Assembly: GCA_022510765.1 (NCBI GenBank)
Contig: JAFLSU010000011.1
Location: 1 to 56,122, forward strand
Source: Christensenellaceae bacterium
GTDB lineage: Bacteria > Bacillota > Clostridia > Christensenellales > CAG-138
DNA length: 56,122 nucleotides
Reading direction: 5' to 3'
Positions 41,835-51,126 of this stretch are shown here, in pieces; positions within the stretch are counted from its first letter, which is position 1; the number at the start of each line of letters is the position of its first letter. The position numbers and the translations under genes are program-made. The notes below the pieces were generated by a model that saw only the letters and a program-made list of their open reading frames with translations, was not told where the DNA came from and did no database searches.

Positions 41835-42779
41835 TTATTCGCTTGCCTCATCCATGACCGCTCCCAATAGACCCGCATCGTTGCCGAGCTTTGCTTTCAC
41901 TATCCGTGCCGCATCGTCAAAGAAGCAGCGTTCAACAGCCATGCGCGAAAGCGGCTCTATCAAGAATTCGCCCGCATTGCTTAGCCCTCCGCCAATCGCA
42001 ATGACCTCGGGATCGATGATGTTGATTATCGAGGCTAAAGCGTCCGAAAGGTTGATTAAATACGTATTCCAAACTTTCATACATTCGGCATCGCCGAGCT
42101 TTGCGCATTCTATCAACGCTCTTGCATCAATACAATTTGAAAAGCCTTGCAGCGCAGTGTTGCCCCTATCTAACAATTCCCTTGCTTGATTGGTCAGCCA
42201 AGTGGCAGAACAAAGCGTCTCAACGCAGCCTCTCTGCCCGCAGGTGCATTCTTCGCCATTGTTATCAAGGCGCATATGACCCAGCTCGATGCCATTTCCC
42301 ATACCGCCATGAAACAGCCTATCATTGATTATGATTCCTCCGCCTACGCCCGTGCCGAGGGTAACAAGAGCTCCGCATGAAGCACCTTTCAGCGCCCCCA
42401 TGCGATGCTCCGCAATGGCAGCAGAGTCAGCATCGTTCTTTAGAAGGACTCGTTTTCCGAACGCTTGTTCTACTAGTTGCTTAAACTTAACATTATGAAA
42501 GCCAAGGTTGTGAGCGTTTATCACAGTTTGCCCGGTTTTATCGATGCTGCCCGGTATGCATATTCCAATTAGCTCTATGCGCTCGTAGGGCACGGAATAT
42601 GCGGCGCATAATTCGTCCGAAAGCTGCCTTAAATAGGAAGCAACGTACTTCGCAGCCTTGGGTTCTCCAAATGGATCGCGCGGAAACGGTGAACTGCCCT
42701 TAAAAAGGATATTAAAGCTTTCATCCAGAATGCCATATGCAATGTTTGTTCCGCCGATGTCGAAACCAAGCTTGTACAT
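41835..42779 (-). CDS. ROK family sugar kinase (glucokinase-like)
   Basis: A 314-residue kinase that phosphorylates a hexose, probably glucose, with ATP. ROK features are clear: GFDIGGTNIAYGI phosphate loop at the N-terminus, LLKNDADSAAIAEHRMGAL with the catalytic Asp, LGTGVGGGIIINDRLFHG, the substrate motif GIELGHMRL, and the zinc motif CTCGQRGCVE. A repressor helix-turn-helix is absent, so it is an enzyme. The downstream HAD phosphatase begins within the next few bases and both are likely in one leftward unit with uvrC. Confidence 0.92.
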   Translation of the reverse strand: MYKLGFDIGGTNIAYGILDESFNILFKGSSPFPRDPFGEPKAAKYVASYLRQLSDELCAAYSVPYERIELIGICIPGSIDKTGQTVINAHNLGFHNVKFKQLVEQAFGKRVLLKNDADSAAIAEHRMGALKGASCGALVTLGTGVGGGIIINDRLFHGGMGNGIELGHMRLDNNGEECTCGQRGCVETLCSATWLTNQARELLDRGNTALQGFSNCIDARALIECAKLGDAECMKVWNTYLINLSDALASIINIIDPEVIAIGGGLSNAGEFLIEPLSRMAVERCFFDDAARIVKAKLGNDAGLLGAVMDEASE

Positions 42780-42784
42780 ATGCT

Positions 42785-43588
42785 TTAATTCTCCCCGAGG
42801 ATGTAGTTATCTATCAACCACGAGACGCCGTTTTCTTGACAGGACGGAGTGATCACGTCTGCGATACTTTTGAGCTTCTCGTTCCCGTTTGCGACAACTG
42901 CGCCAAGCCCTGCCCATTTTATCATTTCAAAATCGAGCGTGTTATCGCCTATAGTCACCGTTTCCTCGCGCTTGATGCCGAGCTTGTCCGCAAGCATTTT
43001 AACCGCTGTTCCCTTGTTTGCACCAAGCTGATTGAACTCGATGAAACCCGGAGAGGATGCGGATACATATACCCTGTCCGCAAAATGCTTTTCAAACATA
43101 GGCAATAATTCTGCCACTCGCTCCTGCTCGGTAATTATCAATACCTTTGGAACATCCGTCCACTGCTTGCTTCTTATATCGGGGTCGATCCTGTATGGGA
43201 GGTTTAGCGCACTCGTGTATGCAGTCGCATATTCATGCGCTTTTTCATAGATGATGCAGTCCCCCTGATAGATATGAGCATGGAGTCTTAGCTCGTCCGC
43301 CATTTTCAGTATCTCCTGCACAAATCTGTTTTCAAGCTCGGTTACAAAGAACGGCTCGTCCGTACCCGAGTCCATTATGAGCGCTCCGCCGTAATTGATT
43401 ATGTAAGTAGAAAATCCAAGCTGCTTCCATACATGGGATGAGGCAAAATACCCGCGTCCCGTTGCAAAGGTAACATATACTCCTGCCTTTCGCGCCCTAT
43501 CTATTGCATCCATATTCTCCTTGGATACCCCGCCTCCATTGTGAACGAGCGTATCGTCAATATCCATGACCAACAGTTTATATTTCAT
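42785..43588 (-). CDS. HAD superfamily, Cof-type phosphatase
   Basis: A 267-residue haloacid-dehalogenase-type hydrolase that dephosphorylates a small metabolite. The four motifs are visible: VMDIDDTLVHNGG (catalytic Asp pair), FATGRG, a Lys in the ANKGTAVKML stretch, and TIGDNTLDFEMIKWAG. The Cof-type cap sits between motifs II and III. The substrate is unknown. The start at 43588 overlaps the uvrC stop by 11 bp; an ORF start at 43633 lies inside uvrC and is unlikely. Confidence 0.9.
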   Translation of the reverse strand: MKYKLLVMDIDDTLVHNGGGVSKENMDAIDRARKAGVYVTFATGRGYFASSHVWKQLGFSTYIINYGGALIMDSGTDEPFFVTELENRFVQEILKMADELRLHAHIYQGDCIIYEKAHEYATAYTSALNLPYRIDPDIRSKQWTDVPKVLIITEQERVAELLPMFEKHFADRVYVSASSPGFIEFNQLGANKGTAVKMLADKLGIKREETVTIGDNTLDFEMIKWAGLGAVVANGNEKLKSIADVITPSCQENGVSWLIDNYILGEN

Positions 43589-45431
43589 CTTGAGTATTAT
43601 CCTTCTGTGCGTTGAAATGGTTGAAAACCGCATTCGCAGCCGTAATATTCATGCCTTCAACCGCCCGCAGCTCATCAATGCTTGCGTTAGCGATCGCTTC
43701 GGCAGTAAGAAACTTTTCGTAGAGCGCACGCTTGCGCTTGTCTCCAATTCCTTCGATTTCATCAAGCACCGAATACAGTGAATTCTTCGCTCGGATGTTT
43801 CGATGATAGGTAATCGCAAATCGGTGCGCCTCGTCCCTAATGCGCTGTATAAGCTGCAAGACCGGACTGCTCTTTGCCAGTATGACCGATTCCGCCATGT
43901 CCGGCAAGATTATCTCCTCATTCCGCTCCGCGAGGCCTATGGCGTTTATGTGAGAAAGGCCGTATTTATCCAATACCTCGAGCGCGACATTGAGCTGTCC
44001 CCTTCCACCGTCAACGATTAGAAGATCTGGAAGCTCCGCAAATTTCACATCGCCCGATAATGTGCGTTCAAAACGCCTTGAAAGATGCTCCCGCATTGCA
44101 AGATAGTCATCTCCGCCCGTATTCTGCTTCGTTCTAAACCTTCTGTATAGGCTCTTATCTGGCTTTCCGTCGATGAACACGACCATCGATCCAACGGTAT
44201 CACGCCCCTGAAAATGTGAGTTATCGAAGCATTCCATGCGATGCGGCACTATATCCATACCAACGATTTGCGAAAGCTCGATCAATGCACCCTCGCTGCG
44301 TTCCCATTCGCGATGGGTCAGCATACGGCTCCTTTCAAGCGTCTGCTCCGCGTTCATCCGTGCGAGTTCACCCTGCTTAAGCTTTTCGCCCCGTTGAGGC
44401 ACATGTATCCGCACGCTATGTCCGCATTGCTCCGCAAGACATTTTTCGATGGGTTCTATCCCATCCGCCTTATCCATAATGACAATTTCCTTCGGTATCT
44501 GCCCCGCGCCTATATAGAATTGCAGCAAAAACTGCTCGATTATTTCCGAAAAAGGTTCGTCAGCGGCATTGATTTCAAAGCTCTCCGCCCCGATCACGCT
44601 GCCGCCACGCACGAACAGGCCATAGGCAAGGGTTCCTAATTCATTCCTTGCTAGCGCGAAAACATCATAGCTGCTGTCCGAAGCGGAGGACGCTATCTGC
44701 TTTTCTGCTATGCTCTCCATCGCTTTTATCCTGTCCCGAAGCTGTGCCGCCTTCTCAAAGTTCATTTTTTCGGACTCCTCAAGCATTTGCTTCTTGAGTC
44801 GTTCGACATAGGGCTTACAGCTTCCCTGAAACAATGCCGTCACCTCATCAAGCATCGCATGGTATGTTTCCTTTGATACTTTTCCAGTGCATGGAGCACA
44901 GCATTTCCCAATATGATATAGCAAACACGGCCGCTCGTTCCTTGCGATCATTCTTGAAATATCATGCTTGCACTGTCTTATCGGGAAATGATCCCGCACG
45001 GCTGTTATCGATTCACGAAGCGCAAACGCACTCAGGTAAGGGCCAAAATACTTAGCTCCATCCTTGCGATACCTGCGAACGATCTCAACACGGGGGTAAT
45101 CCTGCTTGTAATCAACTCGTATGTACGGAAAATGTTTGTCGTCCTTCAATAGGATATTATAATAAGGCTTATTCTGCTTGATAAGATTGCTTTCAAGATT
45201 CAGAGCTTCGGTTTCGTTGCCAACGATAACGAAATCAAAATCAGCTATATTTGAAACCATCGCAACCACCTTTGCAGGGTGATTGCGGGACGACTGAAAG
45301 TACTGACGAACCCTGTTCTTAAGGTTGATAGCCTTTCCGACATAGATGAGTTCGCCGCGCGAGTTGTACATTTTATACACGCCTGGCTTATCGGGCAGGA
45401 GTTTAAGCTTTGCTTCAATTCTATCGTTCAT
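43578..45431 (-). CDS. uvrC: Excinuclease ABC subunit C
   Basis: Makes the two incisions in nucleotide excision repair with UvrB. 617 residues. An N-terminal GIY-YIG domain (LLPDKPGVYKMYNSRGELIYVGKAINLKNRVRQYF), a Cys-containing segment GKCCAPCTGKVSKETY, the UVR motif, the RNase H-like endonuclease domain (MECFDNSHFQGRDTVGSMVVFIDGKP, LLIVDGGRGQL, DEAHRFAITYHR) and a C-terminal helix-hairpin-helix (EIEGIGDKRKRALYEKF) are all present. No ribosome binding site precedes the ATG at 45431; a -10 box lies 6 nt upstream, so the mRNA may be leaderless. Confidence 0.96.
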   Translation of the reverse strand: MNDRIEAKLKLLPDKPGVYKMYNSRGELIYVGKAINLKNRVRQYFQSSRNHPAKVVAMVSNIADFDFVIVGNETEALNLESNLIKQNKPYYNILLKDDKHFPYIRVDYKQDYPRVEIVRRYRKDGAKYFGPYLSAFALRESITAVRDHFPIRQCKHDISRMIARNERPCLLYHIGKCCAPCTGKVSKETYHAMLDEVTALFQGSCKPYVERLKKQMLEESEKMNFEKAAQLRDRIKAMESIAEKQIASSASDSSYDVFALARNELGTLAYGLFVRGGSVIGAESFEINAADEPFSEIIEQFLLQFYIGAGQIPKEIVIMDKADGIEPIEKCLAEQCGHSVRIHVPQRGEKLKQGELARMNAEQTLERSRMLTHREWERSEGALIELSQIVGMDIVPHRMECFDNSHFQGRDTVGSMVVFIDGKPDKSLYRRFRTKQNTGGDDYLAMREHLSRRFERTLSGDVKFAELPDLLIVDGGRGQLNVALEVLDKYGLSHINAIGLAERNEEIILPDMAESVILAKSSPVLQLIQRIRDEAHRFAITYHRNIRAKNSLYSVLDEIEGIGDKRKRALYEKFLTAEAIANASIDELRAVEGMNITAANAVFNHFNAQKDNTQDEI

Positions 45432-45437
45432 ATTTAT

Positions 45438-45467
45438 ATTATAATCCAGTACCCCTTCCCGACGCAA
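45438..45467 (-). promoter_or_regulatory. Promoter of uvrC, 6 nt from the start codon
   Basis: On the minus strand, -35 TTGCGT (45462-45467), 18-bp spacer, -10 TATAAT (45438-45443). The expected transcription start coincides with the uvrC ATG. Confidence 0.72.
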
Positions 45468-45586
45468 GCAAACATTTTTAAGGAAAAGCAAACCATATGT
45501 CCAGTTCGTTCGTTTAATGATTTAGAAAGGATACCCATCCGGCATCTATGTCGGTGGTATCAAGTAATTAGCAAGGAGGAGTTATT

Positions 45587-46915
45587 ATGAAGAGAATCAC
45601 AAAGAGGATAGCATTTCTGCTGGCGTCCGTTTTTGCATTTTCCGTCCTTATGACCGGATGCGCAGACCCCAATCACAGCAGCGTTGATAATCCCGACAAC
45701 AACAATACCGCTGCGCCTGTTGATGATACATTGCCTCCGAACGACTGCAGAACAGGTATTTACATGCCCACAGGCACTGACGCAGCAATACCCGAAGGCG
45801 CAGCGGACGCAGCCTATATCAAAGGTATCGATGACTTTGCGGCAGCGGTCTTAAACGCGATGGAACAGGGCTGGACGGGCGTACTTTCCCCGCTTTCATT
45901 GCAGCTTTCCCTTGAGCTGCTTGCAAATTCTGCCGATGCTGAGACCGCTTCAGGTATACTTAGCTCGCTCTTTCACGAGCCGAGCATCGAAACAGTGAAT
46001 TTGAACGCAGCTAAGCTTCTTCGTTCACTCAAGCCCACATCATCGGCAACGACCAAAAACGGCGGAATAAAGTTTAATATAGCGAACTGCATCATTTCCG
46101 GCAGCAACGACAGCTTTAAGGAAGCGTTTGAAAACATAGCTGCCGATTACTACGGTGCTTCGGTTGGCAATTTGGACTTCACCGATGCCGAGTCGGCACG
46201 CAATGCAATAAACGGCTGGATAAGCGAGCAAACGAACGGACATGTTAATGATCTTTTCGACAGCATCGATCCAAGCACCGCAATGGCGATTCTGAACACT
46301 GTATATTTCAATGCAAATTGGAAGAATGCATTTACCGCATACAAGACCCCAACCACCTTCCATGGGCTTTCGGGCGACACGCAGGTTACAATGCTTAATA
46401 ATGTGAATGAATACAGCTATGGGAACTTCGATTGCGGCGAAATGGTACTCGTCCCCTATTCCGGCGGCGAATACTATATGGCGGTCGTGCTTCCGACGGA
46501 AGGTACTGCGGCGCGTGACGCGATGGTGCAGCTCCTCGGCAGGTGGGATGAATGCCAAAACACCGTTTGCGACCTGACCATCCCGTCGGTAAGCCTTGAC
46601 AGCAATATCAATGCATTGAAGCTTATCTCCGAAATCGGTCTTGACGACATTGCAAGCGGTGATTCCGTATTTCCCAATCTGCTCAACGGTTCGAGCGTCA
46701 GCCTCAGCCAAATAAGGCATGGTGCGCATCTCAACGTTACCGAAGCGGGTACGGAAGCGTCGGCAGCATCGGGTATTCTCGGAGAAAAGCATCCTCCCGT
46801 TCAAATGGATGCAAAGGTCAATCTGGTTTGTGATCGACCCTATGCAATGGCGATAGTTCATGCGAAAACGGGTGCAGTCGTATTCGTATCGGTCGTCAAC
46901 GATATTGACTTGTAA
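45587..46915 (+). CDS. Serpin family lipoprotein
   Basis: A 442-residue exported serine-protease-inhibitor-like protein. N-terminal signal with lipobox (FSVLMTGC, Cys about residue 25) predicts lipid anchoring outside the membrane, followed by a low-complexity linker. The serpin fold is recognisable through GVLSPLSLQLSLELLANSA, AILNTVYFNANWKNAF, MLVPY-type strand VLVPYSGGEYYMAVVLPTEG and the C-terminal PYAMAIVHAKTGAVVFVSVVND. The reactive-centre hinge VTEAGTEASAAS (about 384-395) has the small residues expected of an inhibitory serpin. The target protease is unknown. GGAGG is upstream of the ATG. Confidence 0.92.
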   Translation: MKRITKRIAFLLASVFAFSVLMTGCADPNHSSVDNPDNNNTAAPVDDTLPPNDCRTGIYMPTGTDAAIPEGAADAAYIKGIDDFAAAVLNAMEQGWTGVLSPLSLQLSLELLANSADAETASGILSSLFHEPSIETVNLNAAKLLRSLKPTSSATTKNGGIKFNIANCIISGSNDSFKEAFENIAADYYGASVGNLDFTDAESARNAINGWISEQTNGHVNDLFDSIDPSTAMAILNTVYFNANWKNAFTAYKTPTTFHGLSGDTQVTMLNNVNEYSYGNFDCGEMVLVPYSGGEYYMAVVLPTEGTAARDAMVQLLGRWDECQNTVCDLTIPSVSLDSNINALKLISEIGLDDIASGDSVFPNLLNGSSVSLSQIRHGAHLNVTEAGTEASAASGILGEKHPPVQMDAKVNLVCDRPYAMAIVHAKTGAVVFVSVVNDIDL

Positions 46916-46949
46916 TTAATAAGCCCTGTATTTCCTAACTGTTTCGAAT

Positions 46950-46993
46950 TATATGCGCGGATTCAACATGCCGATTCCGCGCATATACGCATT
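46950..46993 (+). terminator. Terminator of the serpin gene
   Basis: Perfect 12-bp stem TATATGCGCGGA / TCCGCGCATATA with a 14-nt loop, then CGCATTTT. Confidence 0.72.
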
Positions 46994-47071
46994 TTGGGGC
47001 CTGATTGGCGTACAAGGCAGTCCGCTCCGGCATACTTTCAGCAAATATTTTTAAATTTCTACAGTACGTGA

Positions 47072-47100
47072 ATGACACGTTCAAAATACTGTGTTATAAT
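47072..47100 (+). promoter_or_regulatory. Promoter 6 nt from the start codon of the beta-propeller gene
   Basis: -35 ATGACA (47072-47077), 17-bp spacer, -10 TATAAT (47095-47100), followed by only 6 nt before ATG 47107. Confidence 0.75.
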
Positions 47101-47106
47101 GATTCC

Positions 47107-48363
47107 ATGAAAAACCGTTATCGCAAAAGAAGATATTATCCAAAGCGCCGCCGCTCGTCACTTAGCTCAAGCAAATGGAGTCCAGTGTTTAAACTCTTTG
47201 GTTCCCTGCTTGCGATACTTATTTCCTGTGCTGTGGTCGCTTTTTTGGCCATGTTCACGCTTGAGGCCGTATTCAAGATAGATACCCCCCTTTCTCCCGA
47301 TGGATTCATCGGGAGATTGGCTGATGCCCTCAACATCGAGCAGCCCCTTATAGTTACTCCTACGCCATATGTTTCACCAGAACCCACTCCGACGCCCCAT
47401 GCGATGGATTTGTTTACGGGCGAAACCGAAGAAAAGGAAATGGTATTTCCCGTCGATATGTCCTATAATTGGCTTGGAGATCCGTATTGCCATAACGGGA
47501 AGATCATTTGCTCCGCAGGAGAGCTTGTCGATGGCAAGGCGATAATGACCACTTTGGTGGAATATGATATAGCAAGCGGCTCCGTTCGCAAGCTATCAAT
47601 CGAAGCGCAGAACGATCACCTTATTTTCCCTGTGTTCAACGATAAATGGCTGGTTTATTTTGACGCTAACGCCGAATTCGGCGGAGGGAGTATTTGTATG
47701 CTTGATCTCACAAGAAGTGGCTCCGCACCGACCATCGTAAAAACCGTTTACGCCGGACAACCCGAGATCAAGCTTGACGGCGACTATATCGCGTGGATGG
47801 AGCGCACCGGAAGCGATAGGGATAAGGTTTTTGTCTGTGATTTGAATACGCTTGAGACCACAGTTGTACAGTACTTTTCCAGATCCGGCTACGGAACGAG
47901 TATGCCGTATCTTCACGACGGTATTCTCATATGGGCGGCTGAGGACGGAACCTATTATGAGGACGGCAGAACAACGTCTTCAATTAAGTACATTGATTTG
48001 CAGGAATCATCCATAAACGAATACCTCCCCGGGACCTATGTGCATGATCCGGAGTTCAACGGAACCTATTACGCATGGCTTGACGCGCACCACAGCGAAT
48101 CGACCGATCTGTATTATTCTGGCGGTACCCAAGCGATACTTATCGATACGGGCGTCGTTGAATTTGGCATTTCGGATAATTATATCGCGTACAGCAAGGG
48201 CGAGGCCGTGTGGATCTTCGTTTTTGAGAATCAAAAGACCTATCGGCTTACCCCTGAGCGTGAAAGCGCACAGTTCCTTGGTGTTTCAGGTGGATATGTA
48301 ATGTGGATGGATGTTACGTCGAGGGAACGCGATATAATCCGCTATGTAAGGCTTCCGATTTAG
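47107..48363 (+). CDS. Membrane-anchored beta-propeller-like protein
   Basis: A 418-residue protein. The first 27 residues are strongly basic (KNRYRKRRYYPKRRR); one membrane helix follows (about 33-52, LFGSLLAILISCAVVAFLAMF). A Pro/Thr linker (VTPTPYVSPEPTPTPH, about 83-98) leads to an extracellular region made of repeated strands of the type 'IAWMERTGSDRDKVFVCDL', 'YVMWMDVTSRERDIIRYV', which look like blades of a TolB/WD40-type propeller. Function unknown; a surface sensor or scaffold is plausible. No ribosome binding site is present and the -10 box is 6 nt away, so the mRNA may be leaderless. Confidence 0.75.
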   Translation: MKNRYRKRRYYPKRRRSSLSSSKWSPVFKLFGSLLAILISCAVVAFLAMFTLEAVFKIDTPLSPDGFIGRLADALNIEQPLIVTPTPYVSPEPTPTPHAMDLFTGETEEKEMVFPVDMSYNWLGDPYCHNGKIICSAGELVDGKAIMTTLVEYDIASGSVRKLSIEAQNDHLIFPVFNDKWLVYFDANAEFGGGSICMLDLTRSGSAPTIVKTVYAGQPEIKLDGDYIAWMERTGSDRDKVFVCDLNTLETTVVQYFSRSGYGTSMPYLHDGILIWAAEDGTYYEDGRTTSSIKYIDLQESSINEYLPGTYVHDPEFNGTYYAWLDAHHSESTDLYYSGGTQAILIDTGVVEFGISDNYIAYSKGEAVWIFVFENQKTYRLTPERESAQFLGVSGGYVMWMDVTSRERDIIRYVRLPI

Positions 48364-48425
48364 CATCTTCTTAGTATTTGCGCCCTGATCTTGATCCAAA
48401 ACAAATAAATACAAGGAAATACAGC

Positions 48426-49763
48426 ATGAAGGAAAAGACCAAATACGTTTGCGGCGAGTGCGGCTATGAGACCGTAAAATGGATGGGCTGCTGCCCGATG
48501 TGCAACAGTTGGAACACGCTTACCGAGGTTAAGACCACGCCGCAAGGCAGAAGTCGTGTCGCATCCCAATCGGGTTCCCACGCCGTAAGCCTTGGTTCGG
48601 TCGATGAAGCAGCTACACTTCGCATTCCAACGGGCATCGGTGAGCTGGATCGAGTCCTTGGAGGCGGAGTTGTTTCGGGTTCCACGATTCTGATTGGCGG
48701 CGATCCGGGTATCGGAAAGAGTACGCTTCTGCTTCAGGCTGCAGGTCTTCTTATGGCGCATGGAACGGTGCTGTATGTTTCAGGCGAAGAATCCAAGGCT
48801 CAGCTGAAACTGCGCGCCAAAAGGTGCAATGTTCCCCCCGAACTCCTTATAATGACCGAAACAAGCATCGAATCCATCGAATCCGAAGTGGACAAGCTTA
48901 AACCCCGTTTTTTAGTCATTGACTCCATACAAACAATCGTTAATCGTGAGCTTCCAAACGCTACAGGAAGTGTAACGCAAATAAAGGAAGTCACCACGAC
49001 GCTTACCCGAATCGCAAAGCAAAATGCCTGTGCCGTTTTTATCGTCGGTCATGTCACAAAGGAAGGTTCGCTCGCTGGGCCGCGCATGCTTGAGCATATG
49101 GTCGATACCGTACTTTATTTTGAGGGCGACCGTCATGACGCTCTCCGACTTCTGCGCGCGGTCAAGAATAGATTCGGTTCAACCAATGAAATTGGCATCT
49201 TTGAAATGTGCCGCGATGGCATGAAGGAGGTCGAGAACACGGCCGGACTGTTCGTTTCGGGCGGAAACGATATAGGCTGTGCCGTTACCTGCGCCATGGA
49301 GGGCAATCGCCCGATTCCGGTCGAGCTTCAATCACTGCTCAACACTTCGGTTTTTGCTAATTCAAGGCGCATGGCCACCGGCATGGATACGGGACGTCTC
49401 ATTCTTTTGCTTGCCGTATTGGAACGGCGCGCCGGAGTGCGCGTAAGCGATAAGGACGTGTATGCCAATGCCGTCGGTGGAATACGCGTTGACGATCGTG
49501 GGGCGGATCTTGCGCTTGCACTCGCGATCGCGGGTTCCGTATTCGACAAGGCACTCCCCGAGAATTGCGTTGTCATCGGAGAAATCAGCCTTACCGGGGA
49601 AATACGTCCCGTGGACAGGCTTCATAATCGGGTTCAGGAATGCGCCCGTCTCGGTTATACGGAGGCGATCGTACCGTATACGACGTCACTCAAGGGCGGA
49701 ATGAGCGGAATGAATATTCATTTTGTCCGTTATCTCCGTGATGCGCTGCTGCTTCTTAATTGA
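48426..49763 (+). CDS. radA: DNA repair protein RadA/Sms
   Basis: A RecA-like ATPase helping branch migration in recombination repair. 445 residues. An N-terminal zinc finger (YVCGECGYETVKWMGCCPMCNSW), Walker A GGDPGIGKSTLLLQA, Walker B region FLVIDSIQ, the RadA-specific KNRFGSTNEIG motif and a C-terminal Lon-like domain (DRGADLALALAIAGS, GEISLTGEIRPV) are all present. AAGGAA lies 8-9 nt before the ATG at 48426. It is followed 23 nt later by a WYL regulator in the same direction. Confidence 0.96.
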   Translation: MKEKTKYVCGECGYETVKWMGCCPMCNSWNTLTEVKTTPQGRSRVASQSGSHAVSLGSVDEAATLRIPTGIGELDRVLGGGVVSGSTILIGGDPGIGKSTLLLQAAGLLMAHGTVLYVSGEESKAQLKLRAKRCNVPPELLIMTETSIESIESEVDKLKPRFLVIDSIQTIVNRELPNATGSVTQIKEVTTTLTRIAKQNACAVFIVGHVTKEGSLAGPRMLEHMVDTVLYFEGDRHDALRLLRAVKNRFGSTNEIGIFEMCRDGMKEVENTAGLFVSGGNDIGCAVTCAMEGNRPIPVELQSLLNTSVFANSRRMATGMDTGRLILLLAVLERRAGVRVSDKDVYANAVGGIRVDDRGADLALALAIAGSVFDKALPENCVVIGEISLTGEIRPVDRLHNRVQECARLGYTEAIVPYTTSLKGGMSGMNIHFVRYLRDALLLLN

Positions 49764-49786
49764 TCCACAAAACATGGAGAACGAAT

Positions 49787-50791
49787 ATGCATAATGAACA
49801 GGGCATTCAAGCCGAACAAGTTCGGCTTACGGGCAGAGCCAACATAATCTGCATTCTTAAGATCCTTGAACACTATTCCGATGAGGATCATATCCTCGGA
49901 ATGCATGAAATCATCGATCATATGCGGGATGATTTTGGACTTAAGGTCGACAGGCGAACCGTGTACAGCGCAATCGCCGCTCTGAATACCGATAAACTTG
50001 GGTATGATATTTCCTGCTATGATGAAAACGGAAAAGGCTACTACCTTCGATCCCGTTTATTTGAGCCTTCCGAGGTAAGGCTGCTTACCGATGCTGTCTA
50101 CTCCCTTCACTACATAACCAATAAGCAGACCTCCGATATGGTCGACAAGATTCAATCAACACTAAGCATCAACTATCGCAGTTCATACAAGCATCTGTTT
50201 TCGGTAAACACTGAACGCAAGACCGAGAATCGAACCGTATTTTATAATATCGATGTCCTTGAGGAGGCTATCTCCGAAGGTAAGAAGGTCATGTTTGCAT
50301 ATATGAGGTATGGCCTTGACAAGCGGCTTCATCCGAGACGTGAGGAAGAATATGTGGTCAATCCATACAGCATGGTATGCGATAATCAGAATTATTATCT
50401 TATTTGCATTAAAGAGGGGAAAAGCAACATCAGTTATTATCGAATCGATTTGATGAAGGATATAAAGATAACCGATGACCAAATCGATGTCAAGCCGTCG
50501 GAAGCCGATCTCATGTCAACAAAGAAGATAGTTTATGCCTATGCAGGCAAGCAGGAGGACATAGTTCTTCGCTGTGATAACAGCGTCATAGGCGGCGTGA
50601 TCGATAAATTTGGAACGGACATCCGAATTACTGCTTGCGATGAGAACCGATTTGATGTAAGGCTTCGCGCCGTACCTACGGGCGTACTCTATTGGACGAT
50701 GCAATATTTGTCCAAGGTTGAGATAATCTCTCCAAAATCCATGCGTGAGGAAGCAATAAAGCTAATTAAAACCAATAAATATGAAGTTTAA
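49787..50791 (+). CDS. WYL-domain transcriptional regulator
   Basis: A 334-residue regulator. The N-terminal winged helix-turn-helix is at about 15-90 (NIICILKILEHYSDEDHILGMHEIIDHMRDDFGLKVDRRTVYSAIAALNTD). The WYL domain follows (about 145-235: AISEGKKVMFAYMRYGLDKRLHPRREEEYVVNPYSMVCDNQNYYLICIKEG, with the Y-R-I-D end). The C-terminal extension contains VLYWTMQYLSKVEII. WYL domains bind nucleic acid or nucleotides and often regulate DNA-damage or defence genes. It follows radA closely. GGAG is 8 nt upstream of the ATG at 49787. Confidence 0.9.
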   Translation: MHNEQGIQAEQVRLTGRANIICILKILEHYSDEDHILGMHEIIDHMRDDFGLKVDRRTVYSAIAALNTDKLGYDISCYDENGKGYYLRSRLFEPSEVRLLTDAVYSLHYITNKQTSDMVDKIQSTLSINYRSSYKHLFSVNTERKTENRTVFYNIDVLEEAISEGKKVMFAYMRYGLDKRLHPRREEEYVVNPYSMVCDNQNYYLICIKEGKSNISYYRIDLMKDIKITDDQIDVKPSEADLMSTKKIVYAYAGKQEDIVLRCDNSVIGGVIDKFGTDIRITACDENRFDVRLRAVPTGVLYWTMQYLSKVEIISPKSMREEAIKLIKTNKYEV

Positions 50792-50835
50792 CTGCATTTT
50801 TAGCTTTTGATTCGTTTTCTGACCTGCTCATAATG

Positions 50836-51051
50836 CTATTCATCATCCTCCTCGTTCTCACAAAACCGTTCTATTATACGCGCAGCAAGCACCGGATCAT
50901 CCTTTAATGAAAGAATGCTCTCTTTATTCATCACACAATCGGTACCAAGGCATGCCGTACACCTGTTCCCGCATTCCGGGCAAACGCAGCCCAGATGCGA
51001 ACCTTCCGATTGAATCATATACACTCCACATTGAATACAACTGCACCTCAT
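50836..51051 (-). CDS. Small Cys-rich zinc-ribbon protein
   Basis: About 71 residues with nine cysteines: a pair in RCSCIQCG, another in CVCPECGNRC, then CTACLGTDC, followed by a helical acidic tail (DPVLAARIIERFCENEEDDE). The spacing fits one or two zinc sites. I do not recognise a named family. The start is uncertain: 51051 has GGA 7 nt upstream, and 51063 or 51084 would add residues without a better site. It is divergent from the lipoprotein gene. Confidence 0.55.
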   Translation of the reverse strand: MRCSCIQCGVYMIQSEGSHLGCVCPECGNRCTACLGTDCVMNKESILSLKDDPVLAARIIERFCENEEDDE

Positions 51052-51126
51052 AATAATATCCATGGGGATGTTGCAAAAGCGCACGATTCGCGGTCAACAG
51101 CCCATGCCTCCGATGAATAATTCATT

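Noticed and set aside
46040-46861. Minus-strand 273-codon frame opposite the serpin gene
   Set aside because: Antisense shadow with no start signal or motif.
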